A stretch of DNA of 64,000 nt from Narthecium ossifragum (taxonomy: Eukaryota; Streptophyta; Magnoliopsida; Dioscoreales; Nartheciaceae): NCBI GenBank assembly GCA_963920575.1, contig OY986972.1, positions 8,878,010 through 8,942,009 on the forward strand, read 5' to 3'. A program made the position numbers and the translations under genes. The stretch's first letter is position 1, and each line of letters opens with the position of its first letter. The notes below the pieces were generated by a model that did not search any database, had not been told where the DNA came from, and saw nothing but the letters and a program-made list of their open reading frames with translations. Shown piece by piece: positions 22,501-33,212 of this stretch.

Positions 22501-22693
22501 AAGCACAACACATCAAAAGGAGCATGCACGGATGTTCTAGACATAGAAATAACCCGTCTCACTCTCAATCTCGACCTAATCCTGATCCTAACCCCGGGAT
22601 CTACAACCTATGCTCTGATACCAAGCTGTCGTGCCCCGACCCTTGAAAGCCCAACCGGGCCGGGCAACGCGAACCGAAACCTAACGAAACGTG
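19769..22693 (-). mobile_element. Chromovirus copy C, truncated and inverted
   Basis: On the - strand from 22693: the last 70 bp of an LTR (TGTCGTGCCCCGACC at 22627 on the + strand), the primer site (GCTCTGATACCA, 22613-22624), leader, gag, protease, RT and part of RNase H. It then breaks at 19769. Integrase, the 3' LTR and most of the 5' LTR are absent. Confidence 0.85.
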
Positions 22694-23012
22694 GAAAGTG
22701 TCGCGGCTTAACGCGCCCAATCAAAATTACAAATTTATAATCAAACTCCTAACTAACTACCTATGGGGTAGCTAGCGGTGAGTCCGAGTCGATCCGCAGG
22801 GAAGAAACTAGAGTTGAAATGGCATACTAAGCATAATTATCTACCAAGAAGTTGGAGGAAAAGATTGAGATTTGGATTTTTAACTAGACTAGACCAAAAT
22901 TAATGCAAAAAGGGACTAAGATATAAAGAGAGGCCGAGGGATCCTTAATCAATAACAAGGGTTTTAATAGGTCTTCCTAAAATAAGGGCATGTCTCCTCC
23001 AATTGAATGGTT
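22694..23012 (-). repeat. Athila/Tat-type LTR end (3' LTR remnant)
   Basis: AAAGTGTCGCGGCTTAACG and the next 310 bp repeat 35231-35550 almost exactly. The latter copy lies next to a tRNA-Asp primer site, so these are the two LTR ends of one - strand element. This copy is cut on both sides: at 22693 by chromovirus C and at 23012 by the chromovirus LTR. Confidence 0.8.
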
Positions 23013-23190
23013 AGAGCCTGACGGACGATCCGACGGTCGATCCAACGGTCGACCGTCAGGCCCAGAGTAAGTATATTAAAGCCTGGCGGTCGATACATCG
23101 ATTGACCGTCGAGCCTGACGGTCGATACATCGATCGACCGTCGAGCCTGACGGTCGATGCACCGGTCGACCGTCGAGCTCACTGCGCAAA
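23013..23190. repeat. Array of GACGGTCGAT palindromes
   Basis: About five dyads such as GACGGTCGATACATCGATCG with closing GACCGTC. The last three repeat every 34 bp with GAGCCT between them. It is the same motif family as in the Sirevirus LTR at 1457-1640. Confidence 0.85.
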
Positions 23191-24131
23191 ATGCCAGAAA
23201 TCCTATTTCTAGATTTTCAAGGATCAAAACATGTTTGAAAACAATGAAACTTTGTAGGCAAGTGTATTTAACTATGAGGAATCCAATGATGTAGAGAAAT
23301 CCCATTTTTGACGGTTAAATCTTGAAATCTCCTATCTAGGTGGAAAATGGACAAAAACCGACGAAGCTTAGATAATACGGAAAACGATCGGCAAAAACCT
23401 GGATTCACGGCGTAAGAACACAAGGGAAAGAAGCACACTACATAAGCAAGGAACTACAAGCATTCTACTCGGTATTCCACAGCAAAAACACATACAACCT
23501 AACCTAGTAGAACCCGATCGCGAGATCGGGGTAGAAACACCTACCTGGGCAAGCAATGAAGCTACTCCACGCGTCCAGCCAGTCGTGCCGCGAAGATCCG
23601 CTCCGCAATGCCCAGCCCTCCAAGCTCTAGTCCAGCCGGAGGAGAAGGGGAGAAGAGAGAAGAAAGAACGCTGGCAGGAGGAGAAGAGAAGAAGGAACGG
23701 GAGAAAGAAAGAAGGAGAGGGGGAGAAAGGGAGAAGGGGTGAGGTGGAGCCAACTGCTCCAACTGCCCCCAACAAACCGGGCCACTAACGGGCCGGATCC
23801 AACTAACGGGTCGAAAGCCCACCGACCCGTTCACGAGCCCGATCGATCGCTCAAGGACCGCAAGTTGCCCAGAAGCAAGCTTCAGCGCGTCCGAGCTGGA
23901 ATCTTTCGATCTCGGGTCCACCTAACCGTTCTAAACAACCACATATATCAATCCAAGGCCGTGGGTGCAACGCGGGTGTGAAACCGACCACCAGGGGGCA
24001 TATTTACCAAAATGCCCCTAGGGTCCAAACCGCCACACGATCGCCCGATCGTGCCCGACGCGGAACCAAACCAACAGGAAACCGGCTCTCGACCCACGTA
24101 GTCGAGTCAGGTCTGAGGGACGGGCCCTCAC
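23013..24131 (-). repeat. Chromovirus LTR, second subfamily, 5' part
   Basis: It ends on the + strand with CGGGCCCTCACA (24131), that is, TGTGAGGGCCCG on the element strand. Internal landmarks are shared with other chromovirus LTRs in the window: GCGGGTGTGAAAC, CAAAATGCCCC, GATCTCGGGT, and the purine-rich stretch near 23640-23740. Its 3' end is missing, replaced by the Athila LTR remnant. No polypurine tract or pol of its own follows; Athila-type internal sequence begins directly at 24132. Confidence 0.75.
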
Positions 24132-24146
24132 ATTACCTATGTAATC

Positions 24147-24545
24147 ATATTCAAGAATGGGCAAGACCTCATCCAAAATTTCAAAAGTCTCTAATGCCGG
24201 CAACCTATATTGGCCTTCATCATCACAATCATGAGAGATTGATAACCTTTCTTGAAAAACAACCAAACTCGGCTCATCAACATTAGTTATGTCCTCCCAA
24301 AACACCCCATAGATAGGCATATTAACATCATAGGAGTCCCCAAAAATTGATATATCCTCACTAAAAACTTCATAGACCGGCATATTGATATCCCAAACAT
24401 CCTCTTCGTAATTTGGTATGTCTTCATAAAATGGTTGATATACCGGAAGATTAATATCATAACAATCATCATCAACCTCTTCATCATTACCAAGTAACTC
24501 ATTCAAGCACTCCTCATCATCATGATCATTCCAAGCATAAATCAT
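24147..24545 (-). pseudogene. Acidic linker ORF downstream of protease
   Basis: About 133 residues with very high Asp/Glu and repeated short blocks (INLPVYQPF, INMPVYEVF, VNMPIYGVF), each followed by an acidic stretch. Such acidic linkers occur between protease and RT in Athila/Tat-type elements. The internal repeat of about 25 residues is clear by eye. It runs into the chromovirus LTR at 24131. No catalytic function can be assigned. Confidence 0.6.
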
Positions 24546-25505
24546 AAAACATCTTTTTCACATGCATAATGCTTAGATGCATCAAAGATGTTAAGCCGTA
24601 TCTCCATGTTGCCAAATGTAACGGTCATGACTCCATTCCTATAATTTATTAAAGCATTAGCTGTAGCAAGGAATGGTCGACCTAAAATGATGGGAACGGA
24701 CTTCTTATACCTTGGTCCGGGCTCCATGCCTAAAACCACAATCCACCGGAAAGAAAGCCTTGTCTATCTTGACCAACACATCTTCAACAATACCTCGAGG
24801 TTTTTTCATTGATCTATCGGCAAGTTGAAGGTTCATCATAGTGGGCTTGAGCTCTCCTATCCCAAATTGGCAATATAAGGAGTAAGGAAGAATGTTGACA
24901 CTCGCTCCCAAATCGAGTAGGGCTCTCTCAATGAGATTATTACCAATTATGCAAGGAACGGTAGGGATGCCCGGATCTTCAAGTTTAGGGGGGAGGTCAC
25001 ATCTAAGAATGGAGCTCACTTGCTCGGTCAAGAAAATTTTCTTAGAAATATGAGATCTAGATCGCCTTTTATGAGTGCAAAGTTCCTTGAGAAACTTAGC
25101 ATAAGATGGGATTTGCTTAATGGCATCTAGAAGAGGAAGATTGATGTGGACTTTCTTAAAAACTTCCATCATCTCATCCAGTTTAGGATTTTTATATGAA
25201 GATGACATAGGATCCGCTAGAGTCTCGGGGAAAGGAATTTTTGGGACATAAGCATTAGGGTTCGGCTCATGAGATAGAGGTGTCAAACTCGAAGATGTAT
25301 GTAAATCATTGGGTGTATGTGCGTTATGAGATGCCTTGGAATCCTTAGGTGCATGCTTATCCTTGGACGATGAAGATGCATAAGGTGAAGAAGGTACACA
25401 CTCATGCAATGGTGACGATGAATGTATGTCATGTTCATGCTCTTGCGAAATGTCATTCGGCTCCTCCATATTGGGAAATGTTTTGCCACTTCTTAGGATC
25501 GTCAC
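24546..25505 (-). pseudogene. Aspartic protease region, Athila/Tat-type element 1
   Basis: It starts with the typical VTILRSGKTF, followed by a Ser/His-rich spacer. The protease core is LLDLGASVNILPYSLY (DLGA is the usual active-site form in this clade), LADRSMKKPRGIVEDVLV and, after a frameshift near 24715, VPIILGRPFLATANALI. The protease would cut Gag-Pol. The frame break and missing pol make it dead. Confidence 0.8.
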
Positions 25506-25577
25506 CGCATTGACTTGTTCATGAATTGAATCAATGGAGTGTTGGCCTTTTGGGTTGGGAATGGTTTGGCTAGGTAA

Positions 25578-26221
25578 TCACCCCTCGTCCCTCCTAGAGA
25601 TGGCATTGGCCAATTGGCCCAATTGCACCTCCATTTTTTCTAGAGATTGAGAATGGGAGTGAAGTAATTGGGTACTAGCTTTGAAAGAACTCAAGGCCTT
25701 CAAAAGTCTCTCATCAATGTGTTGGTCTCCCTTTGGTTGTTGAGAATGAGAATGTTGGCTTGTGGGCACTTGAGGTTGTGGAGATGTATATGGTTGATGC
25801 CCCCAAGATTGCGGTGGTTGAGCTTGATAAGGTGGTTGGAGAGGCCGATATGACGGTTGGAATGGAGGAGCTTGGCCTTGAGCATTGGAGGGATATGTTG
25901 GCTGAAATTTTAGAGGATAATTTGGGGCTTGAGTGCCCATGGATGGCTGCCTTGGGTTGAAAGAATTAGGTTGCTGGCCGGGTGTCCTCCAAGAAAAATT
26001 TGGGTGGTCTCTCAAGCCGGGAATGTAAGTGTTGGAATAAGGATCATAAGTCGGCTTGGATTGACCATAGATTGCATTCACATGTTCTTGCACTAACTCC
26101 GGATAGTGCCATGCCAAATGGCAATCGGTTACATCGCGACCGGGAGCGGAGCACAAGAAACATAGTACCCCCGAAGATGAGGGCAACGAAGGATTAGAGG
26201 AAGCCACTTGATTTATATTTC
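25578..26221 (-). pseudogene. Gag C-terminal part, Athila/Tat-type element 1
   Basis: About 210 residues: a degraded zinc knuckle (CFLCSAPGRDVTDC, with no His), the family motif YDPYSNTYIPGLRDHPNFSW, a Pro/Gln-rich tail, and a segment ending MEVQLGQLANAIS. These are the usual C-terminal gag landmarks of Athila/Tat elements. The upstream boundary is the start of the composite block. Confidence 0.75.
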
Positions 26222-26423
26222 GGATAATTGTCTAAACCCCCGTATTAACCAAAGTTTACTGCTTAAAAAACCCCTTTATGTGTTTTATGCCGAAAACCCC
26301 AAAAACGGTTTAGTTATGTTATTCCGCGGTTCGCGATAACAATCCTCCTTATTTGTTCTTGATTTACCACAGAGGAAAAGATCTTCAGCCTTGTCATTCA
26401 GCATGCTTAATGTAAGTTGAGAT

Positions 26424-26778
26424 TTACTCGGGAATACTCTTTTCATAAACTCTGATTTCTTCCTTCCTTCCTTTTGGGATCACTGCTTTCACATTCCCGC
26501 ATTCTATGCCAAATATATATTTAACATCTGATTTCCTTATTTCACAATTTATCCCACCTATTATGAATTTTTTTGTATCTGGGTTGAACACTTTGATCAA
26601 CCTAGTTATATCCCCATCACTTTTCCTGCATGCCTGCTTTGTTATCTTCTTGTCATGTATAGCTTTCAGCAAGGAAAAGAATGGTGTCTGCCTCATGATT
26701 TCAATGTGTTCGCTGGTTATGTTGTTGCTATATTTTTGCAGAAGTGTTGTTATTGTAGCAATAGATGATCTGTACTGA
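26424..26778 (-). pseudogene. N-terminal part of an ULP1-associated transposon protein
   Basis: About 115 residues including PFFSLLKAIHDKKITKQACR, the GDITRLIKVF segment, IIGGINCEIRKSDVKYIFG and IECGN. This pattern is typical of the N-terminal domain in plant proteins with a C-terminal ULP1 (C48) protease carried by Mutator-like and CACTA elements. The protease domain is absent. It is a fragment, marking the MULE-like nature of this side of the block. Confidence 0.55.
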
Positions 26779-26995
26779 TCTCTTCCCTATAATTCAAATG
26801 TGATTTCCAAAGAAATAAATGAGATAACTAAGGTATCATTTGATATACTAAGAAAATCTATATTTGAATGAGAGAAAACTCAGTCGATTGAGAGGAAACC
26901 CATGACATTGAGAGAAAACCCATTCACTTGAGAGAAAACTCTATCTATTACATTGAGAGAAAACCCATGACATTGAGAGAAAACCCATTCACTTG

Positions 26996-27875
26996 GGGCA
27001 TGTTTGCTTCATGTGAAGTGGCCGGAAGTCACTTTTTTGAAGTGACTTCAGAGCCACTTCAGTTGTTTGGTTGCTCGGAAGTGGGGTTGAAGTGACTTCA
27101 GCCCCACTTCCAAGTCACTGTAGCCAAAGCTGCTACTTTTCAGTTCGACTTCCGGTCTTTTTGGCCTGAAGTCATTTGAAATGGCATTTGAAGTAGCATT
27201 TGAAGTGGGAACTAATATTAATAATATTATACTGTAATAAAATATTAATATAAGTAGGTCTCACATATCACGTATCACCTCGTGATTGATCCACGTCATC
27301 CAAAATAATATTAGTTCTAATAATTTAATTTTAAAGTTATTAAATTATTAATATTTTAAGTTTAAAATATTATTTTAATGTTTTAATTTTAATATTTTAA
27401 GTGGCAAATAATGTTAATAATATCATTAATATTATACTGTAATAAAATATTAATATAAGTAGGTCTCACATATCACGTATCACCTCGTGATTGATCCACG
27501 TCATCCAAAATAATATTATTTCTAATAATTTAATTTTAATGTTATTAAATTATTAATTTTTTTAAAGATTAAAATATTATTTTAATGTTTTAATTTTAAT
27601 ATTTTAACTGGCAAATAATGCTAATAATATCATTAATATTATACTATAATAAAATATTAATATAAATGGATCCACATGTTACGTGGCACCTTGTGATTGG
27701 TCCACGTCATCTAAAATAGTATTATTTTTTAATATTTTAATATAGGGAAATTATTAAAATATTAAATAGTTGGAGGTGACCATATCCCACTTCAAACATC
27801 AACCAAACACCAAAACTCAGAAACCCTCCAGAAGTCACTTCACTTCAGCTCACTTCTCAGCAACCAAACAGGCCC
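26996..27875. mobile_element. MITE with GGGCNTGTTTG ends, target site TTG
   Basis: 880 bp. Left end GGGCATGTTTGC, right end complement GGGCCTGTTTGG; the subterminal GAAGTGACTTC repeats are inverted between the ends. TTG at 26993-26995 and 27876-27878 is a 3-bp target duplication that restores the minisatellite unit when joined. Ends and a 3-bp duplication resemble PIF/Harbinger (Tourist-like) MITEs, although TTG is not the usual TWA. No transposase is present. Confidence 0.7.
27211..27730 (+). repeat. Three tandem units of about 205 bp inside the MITE
   Basis: The block AATATTATACTGTAATAAAA, then TCTCACATATCACGTATCACC, then a WTTTTAATATTTTAA stretch, recurs starting near 27217, 27424 and 27625. 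The third unit has diverged (CACATGTTACGTGGCACC). Confidence 0.8.
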
Positions 27876-28726
27876 TTGAGAGAAAACTCTATCTATTACA
27901 TTGAGAGAAAACCCATGATATTGAGAGAAAACCCATTCAGTTGAGAGAAAACTCTATCTATTACATTGAGAGAAAACCCAGTTCATTGAGAGAAAACTCA
28001 TTCCAATGAGAGAAAACCCATTTCATTGAGAGAAAACCCATTTCATTGAGAGAAAACTCACTCCAATGAGAGAAAACCCAGTTCAATGAGAGAAAACTCT
28101 ATCTATTGAGAGAAAACCCAGTCCATTGAGAGAAAACCCATTCAATTGAGAGAAAACTCTATCTATTGAGAGAAAACTCACTCGAATGAGAGAAAACTCA
28201 CTCGATTGAGAGAAAACCCGTTTCATTGGGAGAAAACCTAGTTCATTGAGAGAAAACCCATTTCATTGAGAGGAAACTCAGTCCAATGAGAGAAAACCCA
28301 GTTCATTGAGAGAAAACCCATTTCATTGAGAGAAAACTCACTCCAATGAGAGGAAACCCATTCGAATGAGAGAAAATCCAGAACAATGAGAGAAAACTCA
28401 GTCCATTAAGAGAAAACCCAATCCAATGAGAGAAAACCCAGTACAATGAGAGAAAATTTGTATTGATCATATACTCTCTACGTTTCAATGAAGCTGTGGA
28501 TTCAATGAAGCTTAATAGAGAAATCTGAAGCATTAGCCTCTTTTCAATCACAAGTATTCCCATCAAAACATTCTCTTCCATACAATATCATTTGAAAAAT
28601 GTACTTCTGAATGTTTGTACACTGTACTAACTGTAATCACAACTAATAAATGTATGTACATTAAAATCATAACTATTGCTGTTAAAATATACTTCTCAAG
28701 CCAAAAAGTTATCAAATCCTAACCCT

Positions 28727-28752
28727 TTGCGAGAGAGAGAGAGAGAGAGAGT
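28727..28752 (+). repeat. (GA)n microsatellite
   Basis: About 12 GA repeats following TTTGC. Confidence 0.9.
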
Positions 28753-28980
28753 AAAAAAGAAGTGGGCTACAGCCCATTCGGGACCGGGGGCTATTATTCT
28801 CTCGGTGGGCCCGCGAGCTCCTGCTTTAAGCTCAATGAGAACAAACATTGAACCAATTATTTGGGGGGATTTTGCTACGTACCAGGGCCTTGCAAGGGCC
28901 TGGCCACGTGGCGCAATTGGGGATCGCCACGTGCCCCACCCCCACCAGTATCCAAAAATGGGATTGATATAGCAGGCGGG

Positions 28981-30183
28981 GAGAGAGATTTGGGCGCGGG
29001 TTTTGATTTTCCACTCCCTCTCTCTCTCTCCCTCCCCGGTCTCGTCCCTCTCCTCCTCCTCCGGCGGATCTCCGGCTCCTCCTCCTCCGCGAGCTCCTCC
29101 TCCTCCGCGCGCTCCTCCTCCTCCGGCATCCGCGCGGATCTCAGGTGCCCGACCTCTCTCTCTCCCTCATTCTCTCCCTCTCTCTTCCCACCGCCCCCTC
29201 CCATCCCGACCACCTCTCACCCCCAACCCCGGGGTCATGTCGGAGCTCGTGAGGCTTACCAAACGCCCCATTGATCTCAGCTACGGCTACCCCGACACTG
29301 GCCGCCCCTACGCCGGCTGCACGGTGGTGGGCAACAGTGGGATCCTCTTGAAGCACGAGCACGGCGACCTCATCGACGGCCACGACATCGTCATCCACAT
29401 CAACAACGCTCGCGTCCAGGGGTACCAACGGCACGTCGGATCCAAGACCAGCGTCTCCTTCATCAACAGCAAAATCGTCCACTTCTGCGCCCGCCGGCAG
29501 CGTTGGTTCTGCCACCCCTACGGAGACTTCGTCCCCATCGTCATGTATGTTTGTCAGGCTGCCCATTTCATCGACTACGCTGTATGCAACTTATACTATT
29601 AAAGCCTTATTTTAACTTTTAGCATCTGAAATGTTAATGATATTGTGCAAGTGCTCAAGGTCGATATTATTCATGTAGTTTTATCTCCTTGATGACCTGC
29701 TCTCTTATTGTTTGGAATTATGTAAGCACATTTATTTTACTGTTTTATCTTCCTGACAACTTACCTTTTTACTTGAGATTTTTTGAATTCTCTTCTGAGA
29801 AAGTTTTAAGCTGTGTAATCTGTTCATTCTTTCTGTCTGACACCAAGAGAAATTTGAATGGATAATAGATTAAAGATATCATGGGGGCCATAACCTTTTT
29901 CTTAATTGTGATACACATTACATTATTCTGGATATCCGTTTATTGCTTTTGACTCCATGATTGCAGTTTGCATTTTTGTTTCTTGTGAGAATGTTGGTGC
30001 AACATAGCATTTAGTAATCTGAAGTAATTAATGCATGTACTTTATAATGAGCTTGATCTTACTTGTGAATCTCTTTCTTATTTTTTGTGTGGACAATTGA
30101 TGTCCATTGACCTTATGAGGTAAGGCATTCCTTTTATATGTTCCTGAAGTCTAGATAGCCTCCTACTGAGTTGTGACTATAGA
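28981..30183 (+). pseudogene. Captured fragment of a plant sialyltransferase-like (GT29) gene
   Basis: A CT-rich 5' stretch (28990-29236) is followed by an exon from ATG at 29237, reading MSELVRLTKRPIDLSYGY, then the sialyl motif L-like region (CTVVGNSGILLKHEHGDLID, then INNARVQGYQRHVGSKTSVS), and FCHPYGDFVPIVMYVCQ. The frame stops at 29602 and intron-like sequence follows to 30183. Plant GT29-family proteins sit in the Golgi; the family is needed for pollen tube function in Arabidopsis. Here only one exon with part of an intron is present, without the N-terminal anchor or motif S. It is a captured piece, not a gene. Confidence 0.8.
29426..30183 (+). repeat. Left arm of the 758-bp inverted repeat
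   Basis: It pairs base for base with 34049-34806 on the other strand. Start and end coordinates sum to the same value, so there is no net gap. It contains most of the sialyltransferase-like exon and its intron. Confidence 0.93.
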
Positions 30184-30410
30184 ATGGATATTTAAATATG
30201 AATTTTAGTCTGTGTATGAGCATCAACATCTTTACATAGGAATTTTAGTTTGCATATCTATATGAATGGATTCCCTGATTTGAATTGCCAGTACTATTGC
30301 TCTCATTTTTAAAGAGAGTGAGAGAGCATCTTCTTGATTTCTAATTGCTTTTTGTTGAACTCAAATTTTTTCCTATTTCGAAATTGATATTTAAATATGT
30401 TCTTGGACAG

Positions 30411-30485
30411 TGTCTTAAAGTTCAACCGTTTGTCTGGCCAGATCCCAGATGAGATCGGTGATTGTTCATCATTGACCACACTGTG
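30411..30485 (+). pseudogene. LRR fragment of a receptor-like kinase
   Basis: After an acceptor-like CAG at 30408-30410, one frame reads LKFNRLSGQIPDEIGDCSSL, a leucine-rich repeat very like those of ERECTA-type kinases. It ends at TGA after TTL. At 75 bp, it is about one LRR exon (24 residues). Confidence 0.7.
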
Positions 30486-30658
30486 AATGGTTATTATCCT
30501 ACACTAATTTGTATCAACAGTAATTTATCTCTGCAGGTGAGTACTGGGACTTGATTGATTTTTATGTCGGTAAAAAGGTAGTCTCCTCACGGTGTCTTTC
30601 TTATCCTGTCTTGGTAAGGGTATCAATTGAGCATAATGCATCTTTTAATGGTAACCAG

Positions 30659-30997
30659 GGTTTGTGAGAACATTCCCATTGTTCTTTGTGGAAACAAAGT
30701 TGATGTCAAGAACAGGCAAGTGAAAGCAAAGATGGTAACATTCCACAGGAAGAAGAACCTTCAATACTATGAAATCTCTGCCAAGAGCAATTACAATTTT
30801 GAGAAACCATGCCTCTATTTAGCTAGAATGCTTGCTGGGTATGCAACATGCTTCTTTTGAAAGTCTTGATGAACATGTAGAGTTAGTGTTAATGCTTTTG
30901 ATGTGAGGGTGTGCCTTCATACAGGGATACTAATCTTCACTTTGTGGAGTCGGAAGTTCAAATCGACCTTGCAACGCAGCAGCAGGAAGTGGCATAA
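30659..30997 (+). pseudogene. RAN: Ran GTPase gene fragment, last two exons
   Basis: Exon 30659-30838 reads [20 protein letters not shown], then [35 protein letters not shown]. It contains the G4 motif NKVD and the G5 ISAKS. An 86-bp GT-AG intron (30839-30924) joins in phase to 30925-30997, reading DTNLHFVESEVQIDLATQQQ and ending in a stop at 30995-30997. Ran directs nuclear transport and spindle assembly. The P-loop and switch regions are missing, and the acidic DEDDD tail is lost through an early stop. Substitutions such as K-to-M after VKAK show it is not under normal constraint. Confidence 0.88.
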
Positions 30998-31391
30998 CTT
31001 GGCTTCGTGGGCTAACTTTTTTTTTCCAGTGATTATGATGCTAAATCGTAATAGAAAGATCCTTCTATAGTGTGCATTTTGATTATATGGCTCTGTTATT
31101 TGTCGTGGTGCACCTGGTTCTTGTAAAAGCCCTGTCTTTGCTGTAATTATTTGTCGTGGTGCAATTTCTTGTTATTGATTACAATTAATCTGTTGGGAAG
31201 CTTGAATGCTCATATAGTTTGTCAAATAGAATCTTTTACATGGAATTTCTAAATACAATTTGTGTTTAATTTCATTGTCTGTCTATTAGATTCCATCTTA
31301 GAACAGATTAAACTGCTATGTTATCTTAATCTAATATTTGAATATGATTTGTGATTCTATCCAAGTAACTGCATATATCATATTCATATAT

Positions 31392-31620
31392 GCAATTTTC
31401 TGGAAATCGAGGCAGTGATTGAGGATCTCATGGCAAATAATCAAAGAATGGAGAGATTGATCAATGATCCAAGAGCAGAGATTTCAAAGAATGGAGGCTG
31501 AAATGGAAAAATGCAAAGCAAAAGAGACCGAAGCTCTAACTGAACTTGAAGCTTGTAAGATGGAGGTGAAGAAGCTGAAGAGGAGAAAAAGTAGGGAGAT
31601 TTCTTGTGGCTAACAGTTGT
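31392..31620 (+). pseudogene. Coiled-coil tail fragment of unknown origin
   Basis: Reading across one frameshift gives a Glu/Lys-rich stretch (MEKCKAKETEALTELEACKM, then KKLKRRKSRE) like the tails of GRF zinc-finger or similar plant proteins. The first part, VIEDLMANNQRMERLI, is in another frame. No family can be named securely. Confidence 0.3.
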
Positions 31621-32523
31621 TTTGTTACTTGTAGTACTCACTCATGTAATAGTGAGCTTCAGCCCATTTGAAGTGTGATTTTTGCTTGTATGTAAGAGTG
31701 ATCTAGAACAATTGATCTGATCTATGTTGTACTTTTTCTGAATGGAACCTTAATTCTGTACCTTTTTTGGCAGCAACCTTGTAATTGTGATAGCTGGTCA
31801 GTCAATACAAACCCTGTGATCACTAACATTGCTAAGAACTTGTAGCTGATTGAGAAAAATGATTTTCTTGTTTTTGTTCTTTGTTGTAGTGGTTGTTTTT
31901 TGTATAAGAAAAGACATACATGCATTTATTCAATTCTGAAGACCAACTAGCTTTGTATCTGGAAACAAATTTGGGATATGTCAAATTACGTAGCTAGAAG
32001 ATTGGTATAATGAAGAATGCAGTACATTCAAGCAAAAAGTAAGTTAAGAAGAAAAAAAATTCAAAAGCATATCATTAGATATGCAAATGCTTCCATGAGA
32101 AGTACCACATACATGAAATACGAAATACTAAGACATTTCCTGCTATTTTCACATGAATTGCAAATTTTGATGAAAATATTCTTGGAAGTCCCTGACTTTA
32201 CAAACAAAATTGTGTAAAGAGCTATAATATATATCAGCACACAATGATGGATCAAACAGCTATATTACATACAGTAAAGTACTGGATTAGGCATTCTAAT
32301 CACATTTTACAATTGCTAACTGGATGACAATCTGAAGCACCCAATCCACAGATCCACACAAACAAAGTTTCTGCATAGCACTTAAATAAACTGAACAATC
32401 CATACAAATACATGTACTGGACAACTTCATAAATTAAATTATTCAGCTTCTAACTCAACAAACACAATCTCAATAACAGAATTGGACATCAAATACACAA
32501 GTTCAGCTTCTAATTCTGGATCT

Positions 32524-33034
32524 TTACAGTCCCCACAACACCATTTGTTCATCCTCACCAGTCATGTGAATATATGTTTCCAGGACAGGGTTCTTGAAAA
32601 ATGGATTGGAATCAAAGACGAATTCAATCTTGTAAGCCTTTGGAGGCTCAACCCAGCACCATTTGATATCCTTCATATACTTCAAAGCAACTTCATCATG
32701 CTCCAGAATCTGGAAATGCACAAGAAAATCAGTATAAAAGCTAGAACCCTAAGCTCAAATGATGAAAAGATGCAGAGTAGAAGAGAAAAAAGCATGGCAT
32801 CCACCTCCTTAGCCAGAACTTTATTTGCTTCCAATGCAGTGAGCCAAAAACCAGGCACACCTTTCTCTGCGACAAAAACAAAATAAAAAAACAAACAACG
32901 ACGACAAAAAGAAATATAAGAAACAACTCAAATTAGACTCAAAACCTTGATTGGCTTTATTGTCAGCAGGCGCTTCCTCTGTAGTCTTATCTGTGATGCC
33001 TACCACTTCGACCACTCCATAAACAATCTCATAT
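32524..33034 (-). pseudogene. NAP1: NAP1-like histone chaperone gene fragment, three exons
   Basis: On the - strand: exon 33034-32946 (YEIVYGVVEVVGITDKTTEE), intron to 32877, exon 32876-32805 (EKGVPGFWLTALEANKVLAK), intron to 32710, exon 32709-32524 (ILEHDEVALKYMKDIKWCWV, then FVFDSNPFFKNPVLETYIHM). All junctions are GT-AG and in phase. The order matches the middle of plant NAP1 proteins, which escort H2A-H2B. It starts and ends within the protein, so it is a captured piece. Confidence 0.85.
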
Positions 33035-33212
33035 CACTAAAAAATGCATAAAAGAATTTTGAAAGAAGTGAGGCATGGTACTAGATGAAAAGATCAGACA
33101 TGATGGAATATATTTTAGCATGTAGACTATAAAGTTGTCAAATACAGGACAAATTTTCCAAGTAACATTTCAATCTACCAAATTTGATCACTCAAATCAA
33201 AAGAAGAAGACT

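Larger units (their letters stand above)
24132..26221 (-). mobile_element. Internal region of Athila/Tat-type element 1 (gag end to protease)
   Basis: Gag C-terminus, protease and an acidic linker read on the - strand. RT, RNase H and integrase, which should follow below 24132, are gone. The 5' part of gag, primer site and LTR resume at 34807-35213 beyond the composite block. Confidence 0.8.
26860..28459. repeat. Minisatellite of TTGAGAGAAAACCCA units, interrupted
   Basis: Tandem units of about 20 bp with invariant GAGAGAAAAC and a variable tail (CCATTTCAT, TCACTCCAAT, TCTATCTAT). They span 26860-26995 and 27876-28459, interrupted by the MITE at 26996-27875. Slightly longer units (TCTATCTATTACA) recur on both sides of the MITE, so the array was longer than 500 bp before the insertion. 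Confidence 0.9.

Noticed and set aside
26860..28459. CRISPR-like array of short repeats
   Set aside because: Units are about 20 bp, contiguous and without unique spacers, in a plant genome. It is a minisatellite.
28303..28581. 92-codon frame with repeating FLSLYWVFSH-type units
   Set aside because: It is the translation of the minisatellite, which has no protein-like variation.
29003..29236. Pro/Ser-rich open frame upstream of the sialyltransferase-like exon
   Set aside because: Low-complexity CT-rich leader, no ATG at its start. It is the 5' untranslated region of the captured fragment.
29141..29566. Antisense frame of 141 codons rich in Asp and Val
   Set aside because: Shadow of the GC-rich exon on the other strand. 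Its copy at 34665-34862 is explained by the inverted repeat.
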